From the NCBI GenBank assembly GCA_951812925.1, contig OX638369.1, forward strand, positions 59,596,228 to 59,660,227: 64,000 bases of DNA, given 5' to 3'. A model generated the notes under the pieces. That model was given only the letters and a program-made list of their open reading frames with translations. It ran no database searches and was not told where the DNA came from. Numbering within the stretch: the first letter of the stretch is position 1; every line of letters starts with the position of its first letter. This document shows, one piece after another, positions 45,707 through 55,810 of the stretch. This DNA is from Calliopum simillimum. Taxonomy: Eukaryota > Arthropoda > Insecta > Diptera > Lauxaniidae. The translations under genes were made by a program, and so were the position numbers.

Positions 45707-48700
45707 ATGGCGTCTCTTGATACTTTTGTTCGTGCATCTGATGAGCTCGTCGAATATGAGGAATATTTTAAATCGCTTTCGGTCGAAGAACATAAAATAA
45801 TTTCTTTAGAACTGGAGAATCATGAGCTCCAAGAAATCTGGACACGGATTAAGGGTTCCTACGATAAGTGCCTCAAATCTCTCACACAACCTCTTAGGAA
45901 GGAAAAAAGCAAGGCCAAAGATGAAGACTCGGACGAAAACGTTGACATAGTCGCCATTAAATCCAAATATAGAGAGTCACATCGAAGCTTTGTTCGCGTT
46001 TCCACAATTATCGCGGAAAACATCGCTCGTTTGAAAAATGAAAAAGCAAATGACTCCGTTAACTCAACAGAAACTTTCCGTGGTCCACATATTCACGTCC
46101 CGCCGTGCGATATTGATTTTTTCTCGGGCGATTACCTTTCGTGGCCGACATTTCGCGATCTATTCACCGCCATTTTTATAAATAATTCCCGCTTAAGTAA
46201 AGTTGAAATTTTATACCATTTGCTTCAAAAAACTCGTGGGGAAGCAAAAGAAATCGTTCAAAAGGTTCCCTTAACACAGGATGGGTTCGATTTAGCGTGG
46301 GAAAATTTAAAAACCCAATATGAGAATCCTAGAATTCTCATTAACAATCAATTAAAAATTTTATTTAATTTAAATCGGATCTCGGTGGAATCTGGTAGCG
46401 CCGTAAAGAATTTACAAAGAGAAATTAATAATTGTATTGCGGCTCTCGAGTTGCATAAAATAGACATTTCCAACTGGGATGCTATTATTGTTTATTTGTG
46501 CTCGACTCGATTACCTGAAAACACTCTTTCATTGTGGGAACAATCCATCAGTAGGAATTCAATCATTCCGAAGTGGACCGATATGGATCAGTTCCTAACC
46601 GATCGGTTCCACACTTTAGAAACGGTAATGGACATTCGGGCTCCATTGAATTTACCTAAGTCCCAATCCAATGTGAAATCCAATCAACCCCAGTCTTCAC
46701 AATTTTCGAAACCCAAACCAGTGAAATCCTTTCACGCGAATCTAAATACCAGTTCACCGTGTAAACTTTGCAAAGGACTACATCCTCTGCGGTTATGCAC
46801 GCGTTTTCTACAGATGAGTATATCTGATCGACTTCAGACAATAAAAAGACTAAATTGTTGCATAAATTGTTTAGCTTTTGTCCATCAAGTCCGAGATTGT
46901 CAAAGTAATCACAATTGTTTCGTCTGCCAAAAACGTCATAATACTCTGCTTCATAAGGATACAAGTGTAAACACTAATTTTCAAAATCGATCAAATAATC
47001 AAGTTCGACCATATGCATCCAACAATAGTTACCAATCGAAGAATCAAACCTCGAATACTAATCGAGTCTCTAACGACAATCGGTCGAGTGCTAATAATAT
47101 AGCAAATCAACCTAATGCTAATCCAATACAGTCCACTCAAGCTTCTACCTCGGCTAATTCATCTGTTTTACCAGCTGCAACTAATTTGCAAAATTTTTTT
47201 GTAACTACTCCTAAAAATGTGTTGTTAGGTACTGCGATTGTGCAGTTATCAAACTTAGGCGTAATTTATACCATTCGTGCTCTTATAGATCCTGGGTCTG
47301 AGGGTACCTTTATCTCTGAACGTCTTTGTAATCTTTTAAATTTATCTCATAAACCAGTTAATGCTCAAGTTTCAGGTCTTAATGGAACTGTGAGTGCTCG
47401 ATCACACAAAATGTGTAGTTTTACTATAAGTTCAAGTAGGGATCCTTCTATTCAAATGTCCGTTACGGCACTTATTCTACCAAATCTTACTGGCGATTTA
47501 CCCTCTTTTGCCTTAGACTCTCAATGTCTAAGAGATTTACCTGAAATACCACTAGCTGACCCTAATTTCTATAAGAGTTCCCAAATTGATTTGTTAATAG
47601 GTGGCGATCTCTATCCAAATATTTTATTAAATGGAATTCGCAAGAATGTTTTAGGTTCACTCGTGGCACAAGAGACCGTCTTCGGATGGATTCTCACTGG
47701 TCCTATCCCAACCATAAATCGTCAAACCACACGTTTAGTTTCGTTTTTTACTGAAATTTCATTAGATCAACAAATTGCTAAATTTTGGGAAGTAGAAGAA
47801 GTACCTAAAGGTAAAATTCTCTCTGAATCTGATAAATATTGCGAACAATTATTTCAAAAGACAACTTATCGTAACCAGGAAGGTCGATATGTCGTCGATC
47901 TTCCATTTAAATTCGAATTTTCAAATAGAGCTCAACTTGGCCCATCTAGGCACATTGCCCTTAGTCAATTTCGACGAACTGAGGGCAATCTTTTGAAAAA
48001 TCCAGAATTCAAGATAGAATATGATAACGTCATTAAAGATTACTTAACTCTTGGACATATGTCAAAAGTAGAAAAATCTCAAATCAGCTTAGGGCAAACC
48101 TATTATCTACCCCATCATGCGATTGTGAAACCTGAAAGGAAAACTACGAAAATAAGAGTTGTTTTCAATGCTTCCAGTCCGTCCGCAAATGGCCTGAGCC
48201 TTAATGATATTTTGCATACTGGTCCTGTTTTGCAAGCAGATTTAACCACATTAATTCTTAAATGGAGATTTTTTCAATATGTTTTTAATGCGGATATCAC
48301 AAAGATGTACCGTCAAATCTTGGTTAATCCTGCTCATATACCTTTTCAAAGGATTCTTTTCCGAGAGTCTCCTGAAAGTGAAATCAGCGATTTTGAACTA
48401 AAAACAGTGACTTTCGGTGTAAACTGTGCACCTTATTTAGCTATTCGCACTCTTCATCAGTTAGGCAAAGATGTTAAGGAAACTCATCCATATGCTGCGT
48501 CAATACTACAGGATTATATGTATGTAGATGATGTTTTAGCAGGGGCTCACAATCTGGCTGCCGCTCAATTAGCCAAAAGTCAATTAATTGAATCTTTGGA
48601 GTCTGCAGGGTTTTCATTAAGAAAATGGACCTCAAATTTTAAAGAAATTTTGAAGGATTTCCCACCTGATCATCTTCTTGATGTTGATTTTTTAGAGCTC

Positions 48701-51091
48701 GACGAGAAAAGCTCTACAAAAACTCTAGGGGTTTCTTGGAATGCAAAAAGCGATTGCTTTTATTTCCAAGCCCATCCGATTGATTTAAAAAATTCGTATA
48801 CAAAAAGAGAAGTATTATCTATAATAGCAAAGCTTTTTGATCCAGCAGGATGGCTAGCACCTATCGTAATTGTAGCAAAAATTATTATGCAACAAATCTG
48901 GTTAGACAAAGTTGATTGGGATGATTCCCTAAAACCCTTAACTTTGCATCATTGGCAAAATTTCGTTTCGAATTACCATACAATTAATCAATTTCAAATT
49001 CCTAGATGGATTAATTATTCTGAAGGGTGTTATGTTGAATTTCACGCATTTTGTGATGCGTCGGAAAAAGCTTACGCTGCTACAATATATATTCGTATTC
49101 TAAATAATAGTACCATTTCTTCTCATCTGTTAGCAGCAAAATCTAAAGTGGCCCCGGTGAAAACCATCTCTTTACCTAGACTAGAACTATGCGGGGCCGA
49201 GCTTCTAGCGAATTTAGTTACATCTTTGGTCCCTCAGTTTAAGGTACAGTCTGAAAAAACATATTTTTGGACTGATTCCACCATTGTATTAGCTTGGTTA
49301 AATAAGGACCCTTGCACATGGACTACATTCGTAGCTAACAGAGTATCTAAAATTAAGTCCAAGGTTGGTACTGATAACTGGACACATATAGACACTCACG
49401 AAAACCCTGCCGATCTAGCAACCCGGGGGCTATCCCCAGGGGAACTAATTTCAAATAATTTATGGTGGCATGGGCCATCTTGGCTTTTGTTGGATCAGAA
49501 AAACTGGCCTTCAAGTTCAATAAGTAAGGATTTAGAAACATCAATGGAAATGAAACCAATCAAGTCCAATTTTGCTAGCTCGGTTGAAAAAGAAGATATT
49601 CTGGAAAAATTTTCATCATTGTCTAGGGCATATAGGGTAATTTCATATATTTTTAGATTTTTTTACAATACTCAAAGGAATTCTACGAACCGTTTTAAAG
49701 CAAAGTCTTGTAAGATTTCAGGTGATGAAATTAGGTTTGTTAGAAATCGTTTAATTATGTTAGCTCAGATACAAAATTTTACTAAAGAATACAACAATCT
49801 AAGTTCAAAAAAATCTTTGGATCAAAAAAGTCCACTTTTAACCCTCAGCCCATTTTTAGATCAAGCACAAATCATGAGAATAAATGGTCGCTTAGCTGCT
49901 TCAAATGCTTTATCATATAACGAACGCCACCCCATAATACTGCCGTATCATAGTAGGTTGTCACAGTTGTTGGTTGAATATGCTCATAAAATAACTTTGC
50001 ATGGGGGAACTCAATTAGTCTTGCGAAATATTAGACAGGAATTCTGGATTCTTAAACTGAAAATCCTCATTAAAACAACCATTTTTAATTGTAAATCTTG
50101 CGTCATCTATCGTAAGAAGCAACAATCTCAGATTATGGGTGTCTTACCACCTGAAAGAACTGCCCTATCGAGACCTTTTGCGAACACCGGGATAGATTTT
50201 GCTGGTCCTTATGACATTAAAAATTATACAGGTCGAGCATGTCTTATCACTAAAGGGTACGTTTGCGTCTTTGTATGCTTCGCCACAAAGGCAATACATT
50301 TAGAACCAACGAGTGATCTCTCCAGCTCTTCTTTTTTAGCAGCTTTCGACCGTTTCGTTTCTCGGCGAGGCTGCCCATCCAAAGTTTATTCCGATAACGG
50401 GACTAACTTCGTAGGTGCAGAAAAAATCCTTCAGAAGGATTTTAAAGATTTTATTCATCAATCCCAGAACGATGTTTTGAACAAATATGGATTTCAACAA
50501 TTAGTTTGGCATTTTATGCCCCCTGGTGCCCCCCATATGGGCGGCCTGTGGGAAGCAGCAGTAAAAAGTTTCAAATCACATCTCAGGAAGGTAGCAGGCG
50601 ATTTGAAATTTACCTTTGAAGAATTTTCGACTCTTTTGTCTCGCATTGAAGCTTGTTTGAATTCCAGGCCTTTAACGGTTTCTTCTGAAGACCCGTCGGA
50701 CTTAACTCCCCTAACCCCCGGTCATTTTTTGATAGGTGGCGCGTTGCTTTCTCCACCAGAACCAGAACTACCTGAACTAAAATTATCGCATTTGAATCGT
50801 TGGAAGAAATTGAAAAGCCTCTATCAAGTCTTTTGCTCCAGATGGAAGGATGAATATCTTCAAGAGCTTCACAAACGATTCAAGTGGAAGCATCCTCAAG
50901 AGAACGTGAAAGAAAACGATTTAGTCGTAGTCAGACAGGAAAATCTTTGCCCAAATGAATGGCGTTTAGGTCGGGTTATAAAAGCATATGAAGGTTCCGA
51001 CGGTCGTGTTCGCGTCGCGGACTTGAAAACCCAAAAAGGTATCATTACGCGACCCATTACTAAACTCGTTGTGCTTCCCAATGCACATTAG
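45707..51091 (+). CDS. BEL/Pao Gag-Pol polyprotein
   Basis: A single uninterrupted frame of 1,794 residues, long enough for a complete BEL/Pao polyprotein. Start ATG at 45,707 (MASLDTFVRASDELVEYEEY). Gag core of the DUF1759 type at about residues 125-260 (IDFFSGDYLSWPTFRDLF). Three zinc knuckles at about 352-418, including CKLCKGLHPLRLC. Pepsin-like protease at about 510-665 with ALIDPGSEGTF, catalytic Asp near 528. Reverse transcriptase with NADITKMYRQI (about 860) and YMYVDDVLAG (about 938). RNase H with FCDASEKAY, RLELCGAELL and FWTDSTIVL. Integrase with an H2C2 finger and Asp, Asp, Glu in GIDFAGPY (about 1,495), YSDNGTNF (about 1,561) and GGLWEAAVK (about 1,613). The end is a DUF5641-type C terminus. 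Proteins would assemble cytoplasmic particles; reverse-transcribed DNA is integrated in the nucleus. No visible inactivating change. Confidence 0.97.
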   Translation: MASLDTFVRASDELVEYEEYFKSLSVEEHKIISLELENHELQEIWTRIKGSYDKCLKSLTQPLRKEKSKAKDEDSDENVDIVAIKSKYRESHRSFVRVSTIIAENIARLKNEKANDSVNSTETFRGPHIHVPPCDIDFFSGDYLSWPTFRDLFTAIFINNSRLSKVEILYHLLQKTRGEAKEIVQKVPLTQDGFDLAWENLKTQYENPRILINNQLKILFNLNRISVESGSAVKNLQREINNCIAALELHKIDISNWDAIIVYLCSTRLPENTLSLWEQSISRNSIIPKWTDMDQFLTDRFHTLETVMDIRAPLNLPKSQSNVKSNQPQSSQFSKPKPVKSFHANLNTSSPCKLCKGLHPLRLCTRFLQMSISDRLQTIKRLNCCINCLAFVHQVRDCQSNHNCFVCQKRHNTLLHKDTSVNTNFQNRSNNQVRPYASNNSYQSKNQTSNTNRVSNDNRSSANNIANQPNANPIQSTQASTSANSSVLPAATNLQNFFVTTPKNVLLGTAIVQLSNLGVIYTIRALIDPGSEGTFISERLCNLLNLSHKPVNAQVSGLNGTVSARSHKMCSFTISSSRDPSIQMSVTALILPNLTGDLPSFALDSQCLRDLPEIPLADPNFYKSSQIDLLIGGDLYPNILLNGIRKNVLGSLVAQETVFGWILTGPIPTINRQTTRLVSFFTEISLDQQIAKFWEVEEVPKGKILSESDKYCEQLFQKTTYRNQEGRYVVDLPFKFEFSNRAQLGPSRHIALSQFRRTEGNLLKNPEFKIEYDNVIKDYLTLGHMSKVEKSQISLGQTYYLPHHAIVKPERKTTKIRVVFNASSPSANGLSLNDILHTGPVLQADLTTLILKWRFFQYVFNADITKMYRQILVNPAHIPFQRILFRESPESEISDFELKTVTFGVNCAPYLAIRTLHQLGKDVKETHPYAASILQDYMYVDDVLAGAHNLAAAQLAKSQLIESLESAGFSLRKWTSNFKEILKDFPPDHLLDVDFLELDEKSSTKTLGVSWNAKSDCFYFQAHPIDLKNSYTKREVLSIIAKLFDPAGWLAPIVIVAKIIMQQIWLDKVDWDDSLKPLTLHHWQNFVSNYHTINQFQIPRWINYSEGCYVEFHAFCDASEKAYAATIYIRILNNSTISSHLLAAKSKVAPVKTISLPRLELCGAELLANLVTSLVPQFKVQSEKTYFWTDSTIVLAWLNKDPCTWTTFVANRVSKIKSKVGTDNWTHIDTHENPADLATRGLSPGELISNNLWWHGPSWLLLDQKNWPSSSISKDLETSMEMKPIKSNFASSVEKEDILEKFSSLSRAYRVISYIFRFFYNTQRNSTNRFKAKSCKISGDEIRFVRNRLIMLAQIQNFTKEYNNLSSKKSLDQKSPLLTLSPFLDQAQIMRINGRLAASNALSYNERHPIILPYHSRLSQLLVEYAHKITLHGGTQLVLRNIRQEFWILKLKILIKTTIFNCKSCVIYRKKQQSQIMGVLPPERTALSRPFANTGIDFAGPYDIKNYTGRACLITKGYVCVFVCFATKAIHLEPTSDLSSSSFLAAFDRFVSRRGCPSKVYSDNGTNFVGAEKILQKDFKDFIHQSQNDVLNKYGFQQLVWHFMPPGAPHMGGLWEAAVKSFKSHLRKVAGDLKFTFEEFSTLLSRIEACLNSRPLTVSSEDPSDLTPLTPGHFLIGGALLSPPEPELPELKLSHLNRWKKLKSLYQVFCSRWKDEYLQELHKRFKWKHPQENVKENDLVVVRQENLCPNEWRLGRVIKAYEGSDGRVRVADLKTQKGIITRPITKLVVLPNAH

Positions 51092-51767
51092 GCGTGATTA
51101 AGTTTCAGAAAGCTCACTAACATAAACAAAAAATAAAAAAAAAGTTCAGTACCAATTCATGTTTTTAGTTTCAGGCTCATCTATTGATAACTTCGTGGTT
51201 GTCAATCTCATTTTATCGCGTTTTTGTCTTGCTAGAGAAAAAATTACATACGGTAGGCTCATTTTGTAAAGCGTATCTGTGTTTCAAGATTTTTAGTGGG
51301 CAAAAGTTGTCTGCTGAAAAACCTTTTCTCGTTATGAGCTAGCCCGGAGCTCCGCGTATTTTTTCTTCATACCGGCAAAATTGTGTTATTGAGCAAAGTT
51401 CCCATACCTTCATCAGAGCCCAACCAGCGTGGTGGGTAAACAGTTCTGAGAAAATTCAGAACGTGCGAAATGTGGTCTATCCACAAATCAGAAAAAATGG
51501 GAAACTCCTCGACACAATCGGTTAGTGTCTTAAAAGGCACCCATCCGAGCCTCACCAGCCGGGCTGGTAGGTAAAAAGTTCTCAGTTGCCTGCTGGAACG
51601 TGCAAAGCCCACGGCTTTTAACTCGCTTACAGCTCAAAATCTAACTTTAGCAAGTCATTATGTGTCTGTGTTGTCCAATAAAATCAAGTGAATGAATCAA
51701 TCTCAATTAATTTTTATTTTTCTCAATATCCATTTTTATTTTTTTTTAACCAAACAAATTAGAAAAA
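51092..51767 (+). other. spacer between Gag-Pol and ORF2, with structured repeats and a splice-acceptor-like end
   Basis: Two related segments (about 51,404-51,470 and 51,537-51,607) share an order of AGAGCC or GAGCCT, ACCAGC, GGTGGGTAAA or GGTAGGTAAA, AGTTCT and GAACGTGC. Each contains an inverted core (ACCAGCGTGGT, CCAGCCGGGCTGG). They could fold in the RNA as paired hairpins for export, packaging or splicing control; this is inference. The end of the spacer is T-rich followed by AAATTAG (51,757-51,762), a plausible 3' splice site six bases before the ORF2 ATG. Confidence 0.5.
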
Positions 51768-52535
51768 ATGATCGCAATCAGGCGCTCTGAACATTTATAT
51801 ATTTGTTTTCTGTGCCATCAATGGCATGGCCTCAGAAGCTGCAGGAGCTTCTTAAATCTGAACGTTGAGGAGAGGTGGGACCTTGTTAACACGAGAGGTG
51901 TTTGCTCAAATTGTTTGGCCCTATCTCACCGAACAAGAAACTGTCGAAGCAATGCTCGCTGTAGATATTGTAGTCAGGACCACCATACCCTGCTTCACTC
52001 AAGCAGGTTGCTTACCTTCTCATCGAGAAATGAAGGCAGACAGCAAGGCATCCCTTTGCCTCTAAATCCATCAGAGGTCATTTTAAAACCCACAGCAATG
52101 GTGGTCGTAAGGTCCAGGGGCATCAACTCAACCATAAGGGCTATGCTAAGTCCTTCAGAGGATACGTGGACATCCACTAATGCAGTTAGACGATGCAGGC
52201 TGGAACAGAGCATGATAAATGAGAATCATGCTGCGGTTTTTTATTTGCTCTCTACTGCAGATGAAAAAATCAACGTATACGTAACAGCGAAGATAAGTTA
52301 CGAAGAAACCGAAAACACCCCGATAGTTGATGTTCCAGACAGCCTCCGACTCCAGTTTGAGCACATGCGCTTGGCTGACCCACGGTTTTACCGCAGTGGG
52401 CCCGTGGAGTTAGTGTTGGGCGCCGAATTTTATTTCTGGTTAACTCACCACCGTTTTATTCAATTGCCCGGTCAACCCACCGCTCAAAGCACCGTTTTTG
52501 GGTACGTCCTTTCGGGACCTTGCCGCATAAGGTAA
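51768..52535 (+). CDS. BEL/Pao second ORF: zinc knuckles plus a catalytically dead protease-like domain
   Basis: 255 residues, open throughout, in the place where some elements carry env. Three zinc knuckles lie at residues 13-25 (CFLCHQWHGLRSC), 46-59 (CSNCLALSHRTRNC) and 65-77 (CRYCSQDHHTLLH). They match those of the element's own Gag-Pol in number, spacing and many residues. The rest aligns with the Gag-Pol protease region up to its end: TIRAMLSPSEDTW against TIRALIDPGSEGT, ADPRFYRSGPVELVLGAE against ADPNFYKSSQIDLLIGGD, and TVFGYVLSGP against TVFGWILTGP. The catalytic Asp is Ser at residue 128. There is no signal peptide or membrane segment, so it is not an envelope protein. It could be a Gag-derived accessory or control factor, or a fragment caught from another BEL element or a domesticated host gene. 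Expression would need splicing or internal initiation. Confidence 0.85.
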   Translation: MIAIRRSEHLYICFLCHQWHGLRSCRSFLNLNVEERWDLVNTRGVCSNCLALSHRTRNCRSNARCRYCSQDHHTLLHSSRLLTFSSRNEGRQQGIPLPLNPSEVILKPTAMVVVRSRGINSTIRAMLSPSEDTWTSTNAVRRCRLEQSMINENHAAVFYLLSTADEKINVYVTAKISYEETENTPIVDVPDSLRLQFEHMRLADPRFYRSGPVELVLGAEFYFWLTHHRFIQLPGQPTAQSTVFGYVLSGPCRIR

Positions 52536-52998
52536 AACCATCACTCTTTCGTTTACGTCTGGTATCTTTATTTCAATATTTTTGTCTTAGGTAAACGGCA
52601 TTAACCTGCATCAACCAAAGTACATATCTTCAATTTAAGCTCATGAATTCACCCATTATCATCTTGAATTACCATAATTTAAGTTTACTCATAATATTTT
52701 AAATTAGTTTTTGATCCTATCTCATATTTTATCTGAACTATAAGCTTACGTATTTGATCATTTCATTTTTATTTTTTTTGTTTTTTCATTCTACTTTCAT
52801 CGTTCTGATGTGATGTACCTATGAATTGTAACCTTTTGAATTCGAAAAATAAAAGATCAAAATATTCAACGGTTTCATACGAATCTCTGTTCATTATTGC
52901 ATCTAAACTTTAAACGAACACAGCTAATTCCATTTTATTTTTTTTCATGTGTCCATGGAGCATACTTTTGCAACATAGCTGTGCAAGGCGGGCGGCAA
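52536..52998 (+). other. BEL/Pao 3' untranslated region
   Basis: AT-rich 3' region with no gene. The bases before the 3' LTR read GCAAGGCGGGCGGCAA, purine-rich with C interruptions; this is the position of the polypurine tract. A GT-AG pair 59 bp apart spans the ORF2 stop (52,532-52,590) and is discussed under rejected items. Confidence 0.55.
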
Positions 52999-53421
52999 TG
53001 TTTAAGTGAACATTTTTTGATGGTGTGAACGGCCCCTCAAAAAGAAGGAATGTCTAAATACATCCTGATATCGATTTGACATTTATATCGAATTCTGGAA
53101 TTCTGCGGCAATGTTGGCAGTTCTGGAATGACAATATACTTTTCCAGTCTACGTATATAAGGCGAATTTTCAAGCGCGTTTGGGATTATTAATAATTGTC
53201 TTCTTGAATTGAACATTTGAAAGCTTAAAATCGCGGTCTTAATTCAAATACTGTAAATTTCTTAAACGCACCAGTCGTAACCTACATTATAATAAAAGTG
53301 TTCAAATTGGAAAAAAAAGGATTTTTGATTCACTTCGTTTATCTACGCTGCACAGAGAAAAGAAGGGGTGCTCCTGAATGCTGTTCACTGCCACACGCAA
53401 GGGGTGATACCGGCAAAAACA
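52999..53421 (+). repeat. 3' LTR of the BEL/Pao element
   Basis: 423 bp, the same length as the 5' LTR and identical except for one base that I could see. TATA box at 53,154 and AATAAA at 53,291. Confidence 0.96.
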
Positions 53422-53426
53422 ACTTC

Positions 53427-54494
53427 AAAGCATGCTTGCGTAATGCCTTAATGCGCCCAAAGTTCTTGGAGCAATAATATGTTCATAGTTTCCAAAGTAT
53501 ACAGATGTATATCGGAACATGTGCGTTGTATAGTGGTATTCCACCATAGTGCCGATGTGCAAATTTTAATTTTGCAACTCAATTTAAAATATTTTATTAT
53601 GCTGAATGCACAAAAAGAATGCAAAATATTTATGCATAAATGTTGCAATTTGAGCTTTCGATGTTTCAAATTTCTTTATATTCAAAACAAAAAAACACAC
53701 GCCATATTTTTCCTTTATAATAAAGAATTTTTTTGGAATGAAATGAAAAAAAAAAAAAAAAAAAAAAAACGAAAATGTTGTATACAAATAAATCATTACG
53801 TATGCAACGCAACCTACTCCAATTATTTTTAAGTTGTCAACAACTAACGACCGGCACCCCAATGTATGTAGGCAAGCAAGCTGCTTCCGTCTAAAAGAAC
53901 CTCTCGCCCTCATACAGCAATGCTGCCTGCCCCCCAGCACCAAGAACAACAACTTCATTTTGCTTAAAGCTTTGGCTCCCTTTTCAATGCTGCTACACTC
54001 TTAATTCATTACTGCAAAATATTTGTCTACAGAGGCAGAAAAAATACAGTAGCAACGGCAACGGCAGCAGCAACAAAGACAGAGCTACTCAATATGTTAA
54101 AGTTGCGCTGGCAGACATTGCGACGCGTCATGCACAACACCACATGTGCTGAAGAATAGGGTGAACCTTATTTTATGGTGTTATGATTTTGAAGTAAAAC
54201 TGCTTTGGCCACGCCAGGGGCGTTCTTTTTTCATTACATATCGTTATATCTCGCAAACTATTTTTTGATAAGCTAGAAAGTAAGGTTATCGGCAATAATT
54301 TGGAAGGAAACATTTTGGCATTGTCAAAGGAATAGCGAGTGTTATTCCTAAGCTCAAATAAACTGATTTTAATCAAAAATTATACTAATGTCAAAACTTT
54401 AAGGAATTAAGCAATAAAATAGAAGTCTTCTCGTTACAACTGTCAATCTCCTAGTGCTACTCATTTGTCAAAATCGTTAAATTTGCCGTTTGAC
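53427..54494. other. non-coding, host-like DNA
   Basis: Unique-looking, with an A run at about 53,743-53,769 and GCAACGGCAGCAGCAACA words near 54,055. No supported gene: the minus-strand frame at 53,584-53,958 has a phenylalanine run from the A tract. Confidence 0.45.
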
Positions 54495-55066
54495 AATACC
54501 CTGCAGTAGAAATATGAGACAGTCTACAAAAAATGTTAGTTCACGATTAGTACTAGCCCGAAACTAGTAAAAAAGGGATGCAGTAGGGGCCAGTTGATAT
54601 CAGTTTGTAGGAGTAAGTAAATTTGAATCGTAGGGAAAACAAAATACAATTTTCGTTTTGCTTTTGAAATAATTTGTGTTTTGTGTCACTTGAATTGTGT
54701 GCCAAAATAAATTGTGGAAAAAAACGAAATTAATGAATTCATTTTTCTTAATGCGGTTATTTAATTTTGTTTAATTTATTTTAAGAAAATAAAAATTCAA
54801 ATCAAAAAAAAAATATTACTATAAGTTGACTATATACGAAACCACTAGTTCAAGACTAGTTGTTAAAACGCTACTTCACACCACAACTAGCCCAGGACTG
54901 GTGTAAAAGTAATGCAAAAGGGGTCAATTGAAATTTCGTAGCACATCAATACACAAAAGAGAACAGTTGCTTATAAGTAAAAGGGGTTGAAATCGGACTA
55001 GTTCTGGTTGATAAAGGACTAGTTAATGAACTACACGTAAACTAGTCCGTTTGCCTGCAGGGTATT
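54495..55066. mobile_element. MITE with AATACCCTGCAG ends
   Basis: AATACCCTGCAG at 54,495-54,506 is perfectly inverted as CTGCAGGGTATT at 55,055-55,066. The interior contains many ACTAGT/GACTAGT words in both orientations (54,560, 54,844, 54,855, 54,997, 55,017, 55,041). 572 bp, no coding. Superfamily not assigned, as no clear target duplication is visible. Confidence 0.7.
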
Positions 55067-55810
55067 TTTGGTTAAGATTTATTATCCAATTTTTAACAGG
55101 GAATTCGAGGCGTGAACAAATAATGTATAACAAATCAAAAACTTTTGTGCGACAATTTTATAGTCTGTTAAAATACCTTTCATATGACAACAATCTTTTT
55201 GATATCCATCCAAGTGTTTCCAACTTATACAGGTTTTTCTTAAAGTTATATCCGGATCTTCCGATCGTTATTTCCACGACCCTTGAACCGAGTGACACTT
55301 TTGATTACATATTATTCCTTACAATGAATTAAAAGCTTCATAAAATAAGCTATATTAAAAATTTAATTTAAATTTTCTAATATTACTTTGTTTTTGTTTT
55401 ATTTTATGAAATTTAGGGTAAACCCGGGAGAAGTGGCACCCTTAGGTGTTACGGCACCCCTTTCGTATCTAATAGTTGCAGTTTTCATAGCATTCATACA
55501 TGGACTCAGCTTAATTCAGCTGCGCACGAGAGGCAGTAGAGCAGTAGAGCGGTGAGTATTTGATACAGATTCATGATGCATATATAAAAACAATTGAATA
55601 GAATTGAATGAAATTTTGTTTTCGCATAAATACTAGCGCGTGTAAAACATGTTTATTCGTGGCGCTTTTACTAGGTATGTACCGAAAAGGAGAAATGGCA
55701 CCCAATTAGTGCAGTTGATATGGTTCAGTCACTCCAGAATCGCAGAATTTTAGCAACGTAAGACATTCACTGACTGATTTGAGGTTTTCGCTAATGTTTA
55801 AGAAAACTCT

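Larger units (their letters stand above)
43646..53421 (+). mobile_element. BEL/Pao LTR retrotransposon, complete and young
   Basis: Two 423-bp LTRs (TGTTTAAG ... AAAAACA, with TG/CA ends) enclose a leader, a 1,794-residue Gag-Pol and a second ORF. The 5-bp sequence ACTTC lies on both sides (43,641-43,645 and 53,422-53,426) as the target duplication. The LTRs differ visibly at one base (about 43,860 T, 53,213 A), which implies a very recent insertion. All coding frames are open, so this copy may be competent, subject to the primer-binding site, which I could not assign to a tRNA. Confidence 0.97.

Noticed and set aside
51768..52535. ORF2 as an envelope gene
   Set aside because: No signal peptide, no membrane segment and no cleavage site; the content is zinc knuckles and a protease-like fold.
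52532..52590. A 59-bp GT-AG pair that could be a short intron over the ORF2 stop
   Set aside because: Splicing would recreate the same AGG TAA stop, so the protein is unchanged, and the pair may be chance. It is only worth checking in RNA data.
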